Source: Bathymodiolus brooksi
Taxonomy: Eukaryota; Mollusca; Bivalvia; Mytilida; Modiolidae
Direction of reading: 5' to 3'
DNA length: 64,000 nucleotides
NCBI GenBank assembly: GCA_963680875.1
Contig: OY804590.1
Location: forward strand, 22,196,640-22,260,639
The position numbers and the translations under genes are program-made. This document shows positions 12,013 to 23,520 of the stretch, piece after piece. A model generated the notes under the pieces. That model searched no databases and was not told the DNA's origin. It saw only the letters and a list, made by a program, of their open reading frames with translations. The first letter of the stretch is position 1, and the number at the start of each line of letters is the position of its first letter.

Positions 12013-12826
12013 CAGAGGCGTAGCTGCATATATGCTGTCACGCCATGGCGTGCACATCGGCAGTTTAAAAATAATTGGGAAATAACATTTAAAAAACCCA
12101 ATATTTTTATTGCTACTTTAACAGTCTAATTAAATCAGTATAATTAATATATCTCTAATAAGACATACATGTACCAGTAACTATGTATGCTAATATATAG
12201 ACTAGCAAACGTTACGTTAAATCGGAAAACCACTTCCATGCACAGCATATACTGCCCCGCGCTGTAAAACAAAATAACTGATAATCATGTTGCTACAATA
12301 TACGAGGCATACCAGGCTGACATTGATTTGTCATTAGAGGGTTTCTGGAAAGAAGTTGTCAGATGGCGAACCCTCTGGCCATTACAAAACGGAAAGGTTG
12401 ACTTTGTAACATACTTAATTCTATAAATCCAGTTCTCAATCCTTCCACAGATACAATTTTATGTGTTTTGTTAATCATGCCAGTAGCAAGTGCGACTGCT
12501 GAAAGGTAATTGAGTGTAGTGAGATGTATGAAAACTTATGTTACGTCGACTATGAAGAATGACAGGCTAACTTCCCTTGGATTGATGCAAATTCACCGAG
12601 ATTTTGAACACGAAGGGCAGATTTGGAACAAGTTTAAGAAATTCTTGTCTATCAATCATTAAAATTGTGCTTGATTCTATGTTATATGAAACCTTGAAAT
12701 GGACCCAGATCGCACCATTTTGCATCTCGTCGAAAAAAAAATGCAGGCAGGGGGTGGGGGCAGACCCAGACCCACTCCCGTTCAAAATTATGGCGTGCAC
12801 ACTATTAAGGCTCAGCTACGGCCCTG
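12013..12826 (+). mobile_element. hAT-family DNA transposon relic inserted in a minisatellite
   Basis: Left end CAGAGGCGTAGCTGC and right end GGCTCAGCTACGGCCCTG are imperfect inverted repeats. The flanks are two halves of the 50 bp minisatellite unit, sharing GTGGG on both sides, so the element landed inside the array. That short flank repeat is less than the 8 bp usual for hAT. The interior retains decayed transposase sequence (next entry). Confidence 0.75.
12315..12663 (+). pseudogene. hAT transposase C-terminal (dimerisation) remnant
   Basis: Translation in shifting frames gives ADIDLSLEGFWKEVV, then a MPVASATAER block, then TSTMKNDRLTSLGLMQIHRD, the typical end of zf-BED/hAT transposases. 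A stop falls just after the ATAER block and frames shift, so it is inactive. The protein match is by family knowledge. Confidence 0.8.
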
Positions 12827-13182
12827 GTGGGCATGTTGTAACAGTATAGTGTTATACATAACACATGTCGTTCTATGTGGGCGTGTCCTCTGTGGGCGTG
12901 TTGTAACAGTATAGTGTTATATATACCACATGTCGTCATATGTGGGCGTGTCCTATGTGGGCGTGTTGTAACAGTATAGTCTTATACATAACACATGTCG
13001 TCCTCTGTGGGCGTGTTGTAACAGTATAGTCTTATACATAACACATGTCGTCCTCTGTGGGCGTGTTGTGACAGTATAGTCTTATACATAACACATGTCG
13101 TCCTCTGTGGGCGTGTTGTAACAGTATAGTCTTATACATAACACATGTCGTCCTCTGTGGGCGTGTTGTAACAGTATAGTGT
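12827..13182. repeat. 50 bp minisatellite
   Basis: Units of GTAACAGTATAGTCTTATAC + ATAACACATGTCGTCCTCTG + TGGGCGTGTT repeat every 50 bp (ACAGTATAGT at 12971, 13021, 13071, 13121, 13171). A stray left part of a unit lies at 11976-12012, before the hAT element. Confidence 0.95.
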
Positions 13183-13189
13183 TTCACCG

Positions 13190-13620
13190 ATCGCTGCTTT
13201 CAATGACAATAAGGCATTGATATTCAGATAAATCATTGCACCCAGCGACCTTTAGTGATTGTTATTAAGATAATCACTTATCACAGTGACAATAAGGCAT
13301 TGGTATTCAGATAAATCACTGGACCCAGCGACCATTAGTGATTGTTATTAAGATAATCACTTATCACAGTGACAATAAGTAATTGTTATTAAGATAATCA
13401 CTGATCACAGTGACTGGTTAGCTGTATCTATATAATCAGCGACTAGTTATCTGCATGCAAATAATCCCTCCTACCAGTGACAACTACATAGTTATTCTAA
13501 TTAAGATAATCACTGATCCCAATGGCAACTGGTTGTTTGTGGTAAAATCATCACTGCTCCGAGTGACGATTAGTTATTAATACTAAGATAATCACTATTT
13601 CAATGACTAGTTTGTTAATG
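13190..13620. repeat. Irregular repeat rich in AAGATAATCACTKATCACAG
   Basis: A block with GTGACAATAAGGCATTG and GTTATTAAGATAATCACTTA occurs two to three times, followed by more diverged units to about 13615. Confidence 0.8.
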
Positions 13621-13845
13621 GGAGCAGTGCTCAGCGGCATACATACATTTATATGTGACTGGCAACAATGATCAGCGGCATACAAACATGTATATGTCAC
13701 TGGAAGCAATGATCAGCGGCATAATACATTTATATGTCACTGGAAGCAATGATCAGCGGCATACATACATTTATATGTCAGTGGAAGCAACTATCAGCGG
13801 CATACATACATGTATATGTCACTGAAAGCAATGATCAGCGGACAT
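13620..13845. repeat. 41-42 bp minisatellite
   Basis: About six units of GGAAGCAATGATCAGCGGCA plus TACATACATTTATATGTCACT, one with a short deletion. Confidence 0.9.
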
Positions 13846-14144
13846 TTCTCACATTTAAAAAAAAATCTTTGAAGATACACTAAAGTATTGCTAAAAAAAT
13901 AAAAAAAGATTCAACAAACATCTAATTTTAATTCTAACATGGCGTGCTACTTTCACTTTGAAAACAATAGAGTGCTCTAAATAGCACAGAACACCCTAGC
14001 ACATGCTGCAGAAGGCATATCTAATCGACAGCGTGTTTTGCATAGTTGTACTTTATGTATGTTAAATTAAAAGAATAAAAGTAATAAATATACAAAAAAA
14101 AATCAGATGAAACTAATTTTTGATCGTTATCAATTTTTATAACG

Positions 14145-14253
14145 TTTCTGTAGCGTTATATTATATTCTTGTAAATAATAGCGGGAGGTAATTGGAACAG
14201 CTTCTGTAGCGTTATACATTCTTGTAAATAATAGCGGGAGGTAATTGGAACAG
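14145..14253. repeat. About 55 bp tandem duplication
   Basis: TTCTGTAGCGTTATA...TAATAGCGGGAGGTAATTGG AACAG occurs twice in tandem, the first with an extra TTATA. Confidence 0.85.
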
Positions 14254-14322
14254 CGCCCAAAAATAACCTCTATCTAGGTACGCTTGAATGCATGAAATTA
14301 CCGTAAATGGCCTGTTAGAAGC

Positions 14323-14471
14323 GAAATAATTCTCGGATGCCGGGCTCTATGCTTATTTTAACATGGGTAGGCATTATATTTGTCATTATTTTACACCGCG
14401 TAAAATAATGACAAATATAATGCCTACCCATGTTAAAATAAGCATAGAGCCCGGCATCAGAGAATTATTTC
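14323..14471. repeat. Near-perfect foldback hairpin, 72 bp arms
   Basis: 14323-14394 pairs with 14400-14471 around a 5 bp loop (ACCGC), with about one mismatch. The ends read GAAATAATTC...GAATTATTTC, similar in style to the hairpin at 48461-48617 (GAAATAAATC...GATTTATTTC). Confidence 0.9.
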
Positions 14472-15400
14472 TTAATTAAGTTGAAATTCTATAAAAGTAC
14501 ATTTCCGTTTTATTTTTGGCGCCATAAAATTTTTGTTACCCATAAAAACTATCACATATGATTGATGCCTTAATAAAACGTGTTTCTGTAACTTATGAAT
14601 GTTATGAAATGTACGCGCATCGGGGAAAAAAGGTGCAACTGCTCGTGTTTTGAGATCGATCAAGAAATGAACGCCATCTTATTAATTATCGGTATTGTTT
14701 ACGGAGTTTGCCGAATCGTCATTAAATCAGTACAACAATGCACTTATTTCTTATTTTCTGTGAATCTGCTTTTAGTCAGCATTAATTACGGACAAAGAAC
14801 CATGCAATTTTGCAGTTAATAAGCGACAAAATACAAATTATTCGTTTTTACCTGTCACTAGTAAGGTCAGTTGCATACGAAGAAAGCGAGGTCAAATTAT
14901 TTGCTTGCAAGGAAATAATAAATTGATGGTAATTTTCGTTCTCAAAAGGCGAAAAGTGGTACGATAAGCTGCTTAATGTGAAATATTTACCTTTATTTCA
15001 TCATTTTAAAGCTATTTACCAATTTCCAAAACAAAATTTTTTTGGTCAAAATAGTAGCGAATGCTCCTTTAAATTTCTCTTCCAAGTTTACACTGTAAGT
15101 AACGATACACCTATTCTGCTATCGTTATGGTCACGACAACCCGAAACCTTTGTGTATAATATTACACCGTACCATTTAAAAACACGAGATAACGGTACAA
15201 CAGAATCAATAGACAATAAAAAAATGTAATGAAGTTACTTAAGGGACTAAATTAAAGATTTAAATAAAAAGTGTAGTGTAAGGACAACAAAAATGAAAAT
15301 GTGACTTTTAAAAATCATACTCTTAATTGTCGAAATATACAAGAAAAAATTAATCTTTCGTCGAAATAAAATAGAAATTAAAGTAGTAATTTAACCATAT
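14472..15400. other. Upstream region of PLAC8-like copy 2, nothing else recognised
   Basis: Open frames at 14595-14819 and 14978-15229 show no domain and no splice-site support. Confidence 0.5.
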
Positions 15401-15544
15401 GGCCTCTCCTGAAACTATATGCTTACAGCATAAGCCAATCAGATCTATACAATTAACTGGTTACATATTTGCTATACCAAAAAGTGGTATCATTCTGCAT
15501 TGTACCTCTCATCTACGTAAAGCTTCGTAACTAATTAAGTCAGT

Positions 15545-15871
15545 ATGGGTGAATGGCAACATGGGCTTTGTGGATGTTTCGATGATATGAAAACGTGCAT
15601 TATAGCATACATTGTGCCTTGTTATGTTTTCGGCAAAAATGCAGAAATAGTTGGAGAGAGTTGCATACTATGTGCTCTAGCTTTCTATGTCCCGGGTCTG
15701 AATATATTTGCTGAAACAAAAGTTCGAGGATTAATTCGAGAGAAGAAGGGTATCGATGGGAGTTGTTTCAATGATCTGCTAATGTGGGTGTTCTGTTGGC
15801 CATGTGCCTTGATACAAGAGGCCCAAGAGGTTGGATGGAACACGGATGCACAAGTCATGGCAAGAGAATAA
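15545..15871 (+). CDS. PLAC8-family Cys-rich protein, copy 2
   Basis: 108 residues and the closest relative of copy 1: the two share the CDS and about 400 bp of 3' flank, but not the 5' flank. It starts MGEWQHGLCGCFDDMKTC with an extra Cys9, and Met at 15. The C-terminal motif reads WVFCWPCAL: Cys83 of WWCCGICAL is replaced by Phe, while Cys84 and Cys87 remain. Residue 59 is conserved (K) where copy 1 has T. A CCAAT box (GCCAATCAG, 15434-15442) lies upstream with only a weak TATA-like stretch. A donor AAAAG|GTAAAT is found 5 nt after the stop, exactly as in copy 1. Confidence 0.88.
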   Translation: MGEWQHGLCGCFDDMKTCIIAYIVPCYVFGKNAEIVGESCILCALAFYVPGLNIFAETKVRGLIREKKGIDGSCFNDLLMWVFCWPCALIQEAQEVGWNTDAQVMARE

Positions 15872-16135
15872 AAAAGGTAAATGGTACGAAAAGAGGATAT
15901 GTATGGTCTTTTGATCAATTGATTTATTTCACAACATAAATAACCTTAGCTATGTCTGATATTTCCCGTCATAAGGGAAATAACTCGTATAAAAAAGGCA
16001 TAAAGACGTATAATTTTAGAATCAAATCGGCAATGTACAAAAGGTCTATTACAATACAAGACACGAAATCATTATCGAATCTATTTTATAGGGGACGGGT
16101 GCATGTATTATCTATTGTTTTTTCTTCCTTTCTTC
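15872..16135 (+). other. 3' flank shared with copy 1; MITE empty site
   Basis: The flank is homologous to 8745-9180. At 16048-16057 it reads ATTACAATAC once, where copy 1 has the MITE between two ATTACAARAC copies. This is a natural pre-insertion site and dates the insertion after the gene duplication. A decayed inverted SINE head may follow (GAGCGGGATTCAGACTCAC at 16155). Confidence 0.8.
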
Positions 16136-16259
16136 CTTCGTTTACACCACGCCTGAGCGGGATTCAGACTCACCTTTTATCGGCAATTTGTATATCAATA
16201 TTTCGTATACAAAGCCATAGCAGAGCATGAGTTTGCAGTGCAATCTTATCTCGGACACT

Positions 16260-16797
16260 AGTAGTTGTAAATTTCACGAACCAATCTTCTATGAATTCGC
16301 AACCTCAAAGACAATCTCCAGACATGTCAATGTTAATATTGACGATATGCTAGCTTAAGACAATCACAAGAGTGTGGTGGTGATTAACTCTATCTAGGCC
16401 TCCAAAATGTCATTTGACAACCAATGAAACTCCATGCGGTTGATCCTGATTTATCGTTTTCTGTGACGTCACTTTCGGTTTAGATTAAATGCTAGTAATC
16501 TTGGCATTATTTTGTAAAACAATGAAATTATTATTTTGAAATGCTTTAAAATATTGTCTTTCAGTCATTAGGGGTGGGCAAGACCTTTACCGTTAATCAT
16601 CAAAATTCATTTTTTAGCGTCATATGAACCTGACATTTTTTTTTATAGTCATTCTTTTTAAACGAAGTTATACGACTTTAACTTTATAGCGATTTTATTG
16701 TCAATATTTATACAATTGGATTGGAATCAAGTTTCTACAACTTACTAGTCCCTCTCTATACAAATACATTTAATAACATAAATAAGATAAATCAAAT
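16260..16797. other. Intergenic, nothing recognised
   Basis: AT-rich sequence before the 53 bp satellite; no gene or repeat I can support. Confidence 0.45.
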
Positions 16798-18910
16798 GAC
16801 ATCAAATGTACAAGTTATATCAATTATAATTAATCAACTGACAGCACAGCAAATGTACAAGTTATATCAGTTATAATTAATAAACTGAGCAAAGTAAAGT
16901 CACAAATGTACAAGTTATATCAATTATAATTAATAAACTGAGCAAAGTGAAATCACAAATGTACAAGTTATATCAATTATAATTAATAAACTGAGCAAAG
17001 TAAAGTCACAAATGTACAAGTTATATCAATTATAATTAATAAACTGAGCAAAGTGAAGTCACAAATGTACAAATTATATCAATTATAATTAATAAACTGA
17101 GCAAAGTGAAGTCACAAATGTACAAGTTATATCAATTATAATTAATAAACTGAGCAAAGTGAAGTCACAAATGTACAAGTTATATCAATTATAATTAATA
17201 AACTGAGCAAAGTGAAGTCACAAATGTACAAGTTATATCAATTATAATTAATAAACTGAGGAAAGTGAAGTCACAAATGTACAAGTTATATCAATTATAA
17301 TTAATAAACTGAGCAAAGTGAAGTCACAAATGTACAAATTATATCAATTATAATTAATAAACTGAGCAAAGTGAAGTCACAAATGTACAAGTTATATCAG
17401 TTATAATTAATAAACTGAGCAAAGTGAAGTCACAAATGTACAAGTTATATCAATTATAATTAATAAACTGAGCAAAGTGAAGTCACAAATGTACAAGTTA
17501 TATCAATTATAATTAATAAACTGAGCAAAGTGAAGTCACAAATGTACAAGTTATATCAATTATAATTAATAAACTGAGCAAAGTGAAGTCACAAATGTAC
17601 AAGTTATATCAGTTATAATTAATAAACTGAGCAAAGTGAAGTCACAAATGTACAAGTTATATCAATTATAATTAATAAACTGAGCAAAGTGAAGTCACAA
17701 ATGTACAAGTTATATCAATTATAATTAATAAACTGAGCAAAGTGAAGTCACAAATGTACAAGTTATATCAATTATAATTAATAAACTGAGGAAAGTGAAG
17801 TCACAAATGTACAAGTTATATCAATTATAATTAATAAACTGAGCAAAGTGAAGTCACAAATGTACAAATTATATCAATTATAATTAATAAACTGAGCAAA
17901 GTGAAGTCACAAATGTACAAGTTATATCAGTTATAATTAATAAACTGAGCAAAGTGAAGTCACAAATGTACAAGTTATATCAATTATAATTAATAAACTG
18001 AGCAAAGTGAAGTCACAAATGTACAAGTTATATCAGTTATAATTAATAAACTGAGCAAAGTGAAGTCACAAATGTACAAGTTATATCAATTATAATTAAT
18101 AAACTGAGCAAAGTGAAGTCACAAATGTACAAGTTATATCAATTATAATTAATAAACTGAGGAAAGTGAAGTCACAAATGTACAAGTTATATCAATTATA
18201 ATTAATAAACTGAGCAAAGTGAAGTCACAAATGTACAAGTTATATCAATTATAATTAATAAACTGAGCAAAGTGAAGTCACAAATGTACAAGTTATATCA
18301 ATTATAATTAATAAACTGAGCAAAGTGAAGTCACAAATGTACAAGTTATATCAATTATAATTAATAAACTGAGCAAAGTGAAGTCACAAATGTACAAGTT
18401 ATATCAATTATAATTAATCAACTGACAGCACAGCAAATGTACAAGTTATATCAGTTATAATTAATAAACTGAGCAAAGTGAAGTCACAAATGTACAAGTT
18501 ATATCAATTATAATTAATAAACTGAGCAAAGTGAAGTCACAAATGTACAAGTTATATCAATTATAATTAATCAACTGACAGCACAGCAAATGTACAAGTT
18601 ATATCAGTTATAATTAATAAACTGAGCAAAGTGAAGTCACAAATGTACAAGTTATATCAATTATAATTAATAAACTGAGCAAAGTGAAGTCACAAATGTA
18701 CAAGTTATATCAATTATAATTAATAAACTGAGCAAAGTGAAGTCACAAATGTACAAGTTATATCAATTATAATTAATAAACTGAGCAAAGTGAAGTCACA
18801 AATGTACAAGTTATATCAATTATAATTAATAAACTGAGCAAAGTGAAGTCACAAATGTACAAGTTATATCAATTATAATTAATAAACTGAGCAAAGTGAA
18901 GTCACAAATT
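16798..18910. repeat. 53 bp satellite, about 40 units with a 530 bp higher-order period
   Basis: The unit is CAAATGTACAAGTTATATCA + ATTATAATTAATAAACTGAG + CAAAGTGAAGTCA. Marked variants recur at set distances: the GAGGAAAGTG variant at 17258 and 17788 (530 bp, ten units) and again 371 bp (seven units) later; the TACAAATTATATC variant and the TTATATCAGTT variant also recur at about 530 bp. Units with ACTGACAGCACAGC occur near both ends. This indicates block duplication by unequal exchange. Confidence 0.97.
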
Positions 18911-19440
18911 ACGTGCAAATATTAAATATAGTTTTAATATTTAACAGAAGAAGTTATACGAGCTAACGTTAGTTAACGTCAATTGTGAAGAAAACTTAAC
19001 GTTACAGTTATTATGATGATACATGATACCATTCCCCAACTTTAATCATTATCCAATCAAATATCACCCAATAGACGAAACATAAATCTTGTTGGTTTGT
19101 ACTTTTGCGCTCATTTGCTCGGAAAGAATGATGACCGAATGATGGATTGGTTTGTCCCTTGATGTGAAATGTGCAGTTTTTTTGTCTATGTTTGTTTGTT
19201 TGTTTGTTTTTTTGCTTTGCGGGGAGGTGCAATTTTGACCACGATAGCAAATTTACGAATACTAAATCATATACTAATTAAAAAAAAAGTGGTGTTGGGG
19301 TCCGCTTACGAAGACTAATGTTTTGAATACCACTAGTAATTAAATGAGGAAAACGGGCAATCCACGACCAGTCTTTACAAACGTTTGCTCAGTAGGTCTA
19401 CTACAAGGAGCTGCTGCAAGTTGTCTTTTACGAGAACTCA
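18911..19440. other. Intergenic, nothing recognised
   Basis: No coding or repeat signal beyond short (GTTT)n and A runs. Confidence 0.45.
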
Positions 19441-19457
19441 CTCCACACACACACACA

Positions 19458-19560
19458 CGTCACCCAGTTACCTCCCTTTAATGGTACAGGTTGGATATGT
19501 GCATTCTCAACACACAAGTCATTTAGTTACCTCCCTTTAATAGGACAACTTTGGTATGTG
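19458..19560. repeat. Imperfect tandem duplication
   Basis: CACCCAGTTACCTCCCTTTA ATGG is followed 60 bp later by CATTTAGTTACCTCCCTTTA ATAGG. A partial tRNA-like head (CTTGGTGTAATGGTTAACATG) follows at 19583, possibly a SINE start. Confidence 0.6.
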
Positions 19561-19744
19561 TAACATCAGAAACAACCGCCTCCTTGGTGTAATGGTTAAC
19601 ATGTTGGTAATAACATTGGTATTTGTTTTTATTTGCTCAGGACACATTATTAAGTAGTTGGGGCAAAGTTCTACTTTTTGACATAGAATCAGAATAATGT
19701 GACCGATATGTGTAGACCTTGACTTGTTTCACAATAAAAATCCA

Positions 19745-19880
19745 ACCTAAGGGACCGGTCATTATTTATCTCCACGGGGGGGGGGGGGGGGGGGGGGGGG
19801 GGGCAAAAAGGTAGGGAGGTGTCATGAAAAAATTGGAAATTGATAGAGGGGGGGTCACTGCTTTTCTGGTTGAAAATAAA
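19745..19880 (+). repeat. Poly-G-associated dispersed repeat with a 27 bp G tract
   Basis: CTAAGGGACCGGTCATTATT TATCTCC is followed by an unbroken poly-G of about 27 bp. The inverted partner at 22395-22590 ends CCGGAGATAAATAATAACTG GTCCCTAAG. Confidence 0.8.
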
Positions 19881-20740
19881 TATATTCAGCCGAAAAAAAA
19901 TTATCCTTGTCATACATTTTGCCAAATATCAAACTGTCACTATATATAAATAAATATATATGTATAGAGTACATAGGAACGAGGCTTTCTGATTCACTAC
20001 ATTACAGTTCCAGAGTCATCCAGAGAGACAGATCAATGCATGAACATAGGTTATGTAGTGTTCTTTCAAGGCCCATATAGCACCATGGTACCATGTTGCT
20101 ATATTTTCTACCATGGTGCTATTTTGTGAAATTTTATAATAGAATGTGTTAGGGCAATGGTACTTTAATTTTCAGAAAACCAGTGCTACCTTAATTTCCA
20201 TGGTACTATTTGAAAATCCTTGGTAGAACACTGATATGTTTTAGATATTCTTGACAAAACATGTTTTTGATAGTATATTTTTTTCAAAGGAACCACCAAG
20301 ATAGGCTTCCTTTCAACATCTCAAACATGAAAAAAAAACATGGTTTTAAAGGTAACTATTTAATTGCTAAAAACAAATCTGAAACACTTTAATAACATTC
20401 AAATTTCAATCCAGAGGAATACAAAAACTGACTAGGTAGTAATCAATTCATATGTATAATACTGCATTTACATAAATTAAATAGTTCTGACTAGATTATG
20501 AAACTTGCTAAAATTAAATGCATCACAAAATAACAAAATGTGCTGCCCAACAAAATATAAATAAAACAAATTAGAACCGTTTTGTATTGTATGCTTAAAA
20601 TAAAGTATCATAGCAACTGATGCATTTTAGTAAGAAACAACCCCTGTTTCAAAATTAAATAAAAGCAATCATCTGAGTATTTAATGAGGAGTTTTAAACA
20701 AATAAAAAACTAACAATAAAAAATAATGGATGGAATTGAA
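19881..20740. other. Intergenic, nothing recognised
   Basis: Contains a small cluster of CCATGGTAC/TACCATGG words near 20085-20220 but no gene. Confidence 0.4.
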
Positions 20741-20965
20741 AAAAATTGACCCGGTGCCCTTGACCTTTGACCTTGAAAATCAATAGGGTTCCAGATTCTC
20801 TTAAGGACTAAGTATGTACCAAGTTTGGTCAAAATCCATTGAAGGATGTTGATTCTAGAGTGTTCACAAGGATGTTATGGAAGGACGGACGGACGGACGG
20901 AAGGAAGGACGGACGGTAGCGTTACTATGTCCCTTCGCAACTTTGTTGGCGAGGGGATAATAAAC
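20740..20965 (+). repeat. Dispersed repeat with (GGAC)n core
   Basis: GACCTTTGACCTTGAAAATCAATAGGG..., then a GGACGGACGG microsatellite (20883-20917), then CCCTTCGCAACTTTGTTGGC. This arrangement is common to a repeat found across marine invertebrate genomes (family knowledge). Confidence 0.55.
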
Positions 20966-21342
20966 ATGTATTCACACTCTCAATAAAAGTACCAATGTAC
21001 ATGTATGTATAGGACAACAAAACAACCAAATCAAATCAGTGTTCTCCCCAGAAATTTCAGATAGCATCCTGGTATCTTAAAATTTTGAAATAGCATCTTA
21101 TGCTTTGAAATTATAGCATCACATTTATATACATTCAATGGGAAATTATTTCATCATTTCAGATAGCATCACATTTGAACAATATAGCATCAGATTACCA
21201 GGATGCTTAAAAGCCCTGGGGAGAACACTGTCAAATAACAGAATAACAATGAGATTGTTCTTCTAGACCTCAGTTGAGACATAAAAGTTTAATTTTAGTC
21301 AGAATCTTCGTTCATAGCACGTAAACTTTCAATTAATACTAA

Positions 21343-21845
21343 AGGTCCTGTTACACGGTAAAGCAAGTATCGCGATACTTGTATCATGCAACTTTTTGTA
21401 TCATGATCCTTGTCAGTTTACACACTAAATCAAGTAGCATGGTTTCATGCAGAATTTTTTTACAAATTGTTCCCGCCAAAATGGAGAAACCTGACAATGA
21501 AGACATTATCATACAAATTGAGGAGACTCTCCATCTGTTCCTTTGACCAAATAACATCACTACTTTTCCCTCTTTCCAGTCATGTTTTATTTACCATGTG
21601 CTGACCATGTGCTTTTATTTGTTGATGATGATGTAACCTCCTGACCTCAAACCTAGATCTTTGATTGGTCAGACATAAAATGTATCGTGATCCTTGCTGT
21701 ACAGAATAGAACATGTTCTATCCCAAAGTGTGTATCATGCAACTTCTAAAAGTTGCACGATACAGAGTAATAACACTGTTTACACTGTATTTGTTGGTTG
21801 ATGATACAAGTATCATGATACTTGCTTTACCGTGTAACAGGGGCT
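21343..21845. mobile_element. PIF/Harbinger-like non-autonomous element, 503 bp
   Basis: Terminal inverted repeats (AGGTCCTGTTACACGGTAAA and its partner ending TTTACCGTGTAACAGGGGCT, extending about 45 bp through GCAAGTATC) are flanked by TAA on both sides (21340-21342, 21846-21848). A 3 bp TWA duplication is the PIF/Harbinger signature. A short frame at about 21481 (M-E-K-P-D-N-E-D-I-I-I-Q-I-E-E) may be a leftover of an element gene. Confidence 0.8.
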
Positions 21846-22394
21846 TAAGCTATCCATTGAAAACACTTCTAATGACCTAAGTTTTTCAAGAGCTTCTATA
21901 TTTCTTTGTTGTTTTAGCATTTCTTTAAGGACACTCTCATTTATTTGCTCTGCGGTAACGTAATCCTGTGATATGGCTTTAAAATACATTATCTTTTGAT
22001 AATTTTTGTACTATGAATACTTTCTCAATTGTTTTGTTGTATTATAAAGTATTTTTTAATTTGCAAATTTCTGTTATCATAATACTGTTGATTTGAGATT
22101 AATTGTGAAACTGATGATTAAAATAATATTTCAATATATTAAAAAGAACTATTGTTATAGTACATTGTATTTATGGCAAAAATTCTTGATGCAGCTTCTT
22201 TAAATAGTGGGCTCCTGGCTTGTTGAAGACTGTGAAGACAAAAAATTACAACAAAGTGACTTAATTAAGGGCATCCTTTTCATTAGATGTGGTTGTGGTT
22301 GCCTTCATGAACACAGAAGGATCTTTAGTTCCATTTCCTATGAGCTACTAAGTCTATCCTTGTTAAAAGGAATGTATAGCAACATATGGAATTA
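21846..22394. other. Intergenic, nothing recognised
   Basis: Possibly unique sequence. A 62-codon frame at 22207 shows no domain. Confidence 0.4.
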
Positions 22395-22590
22395 GAAGCC
22401 TTTCAACAGTAATCAGGAAAAGGGGGGGGGGGTCGACAGATTTGAAGTAGTTGAAAGAGGGGGGGGGTTAAAAATTTAACACAACTTAAAAAGAGGGGGT
22501 CAGTTATGATTGCTCATTCCAAATTTACATTTTGCCCCCCCCCCCCCCCCCCCCCCGGAGATAAATAATAACTGGTCCCTAAGTGTGTTG
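22395..22590 (-). repeat. Poly-G-associated dispersed repeat, inverted
   Basis: Inverse of the 19745 copy, with a C tract at about 22537-22556 and G runs at 22422 and 22459. Confidence 0.75.
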
Positions 22591-22705
22591 GTCTAGTAAA
22601 AAACACACATCATGGTCATATCATCAAATTAAAATAACTTGTTATCACCAATTCGCCAAGGTTAAAAACTGTCTACTTTGTGTTATTCTACAACCACTCA
22701 ATAAT

Positions 22706-22910
22706 AGAATACCTATAAAGTGCGAAACGAAATAGAAACGAAACGAAACGAAACGAAACGAAATCAACGAAAACGAAACGAAACGAAACGAAACGAAACG
22801 AAACGAAATCAACAAAAACGAAACGAAACGAAACTAAATCAACGAAATGAAAACGAAATAAAACGAAACCAACGAAAGCAAAACGAAATCAACGAAAACA
22901 AAACGAAATA
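22706..22910 (+). repeat. Mobile (AAACG)n microsatellite element, copy 1
   Basis: A fixed head TACCTATAAAGTGCGAAACG AAATAG is followed by AAACG units interrupted at the same places by AATCAACG, ATGAAAACG and CCAACGAAAGC. The same head and internal interruptions occur at 24655-24853 (inverted) and 38690-38848, so the whole block moved as a unit. Confidence 0.85.
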
Positions 22911-23099
22911 CGATGCTAGACTACTTCCCACACATGTCTCAGTGTCTTTCATCAGGAGAGGACAGGATTTGATCACCATTGAACAAGAATACTATGCATT
23001 TATTCAGCAGGAGTCTGTCCTTTTCACTTAGTGGCTTCTTTTAAATTTGGGAACCATAAGAGCAACGTCAAGTCTGTTGAAAGGAGAGGAATTAAAATA

Positions 23100-23520
23100 A
23101 CAGAAGTGCAGTAGTTAAAGTTCACTAATAAATATCCCCGTCCGAGCAAAATTTAAAAGTGTGTCGGAGAGACGAAAAAGGTGTGACGACCAGACGGACA
23201 AACGAACGAACGGACAGCAGAAGTCCTATATACCCCAATCTTTTTTTGGCGGAGGTATACAAATCCTATCAAAAATTAACTTTAGAAATTAAAAAAAAAT
23301 CTACATATCTTGTAAAAGTACCTTTTTTCCCTTTGATCCCTTTTCACATTAAAAAAAAACCCAAATCACCCCCCTCCAAAATTTTTTCCGGTATTAATAA
23401 AATTTGATAAGGCACATATTTTTATACCCCTCGCTATCCAGCGGGAGGGGGGTATATAGTATATGTCCGTTTGTCCGTGAGTGCTTCCCTCACTGCCTAT
23501 GCAATTCCTCCTTAACAACT
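23100..23520. repeat. Fragments of dispersed repeats
   Basis: GACGGACAAACGAACGAACG GACAGC...GGCGGAGGTATAC (23192-23262) and ATACCCCTCGCTATCCAGCG GGAGGGGGGTATA (23425-23460) look like terminal parts of known metazoan repeat types. No gene is supported. Confidence 0.4.

Noticed and set aside
16798..18910. Regular repeats considered as a CRISPR-like array
   Set aside because: Units are contiguous with no unique spacers, and the DNA is eukaryotic.
22720..23031. 103-codon Asn/Lys/Glu/Thr/Arg-rich frame
   Set aside because: Translation of the (AAACG)n element; the 5 bp unit gives a five-residue repeat in any frame without stops.
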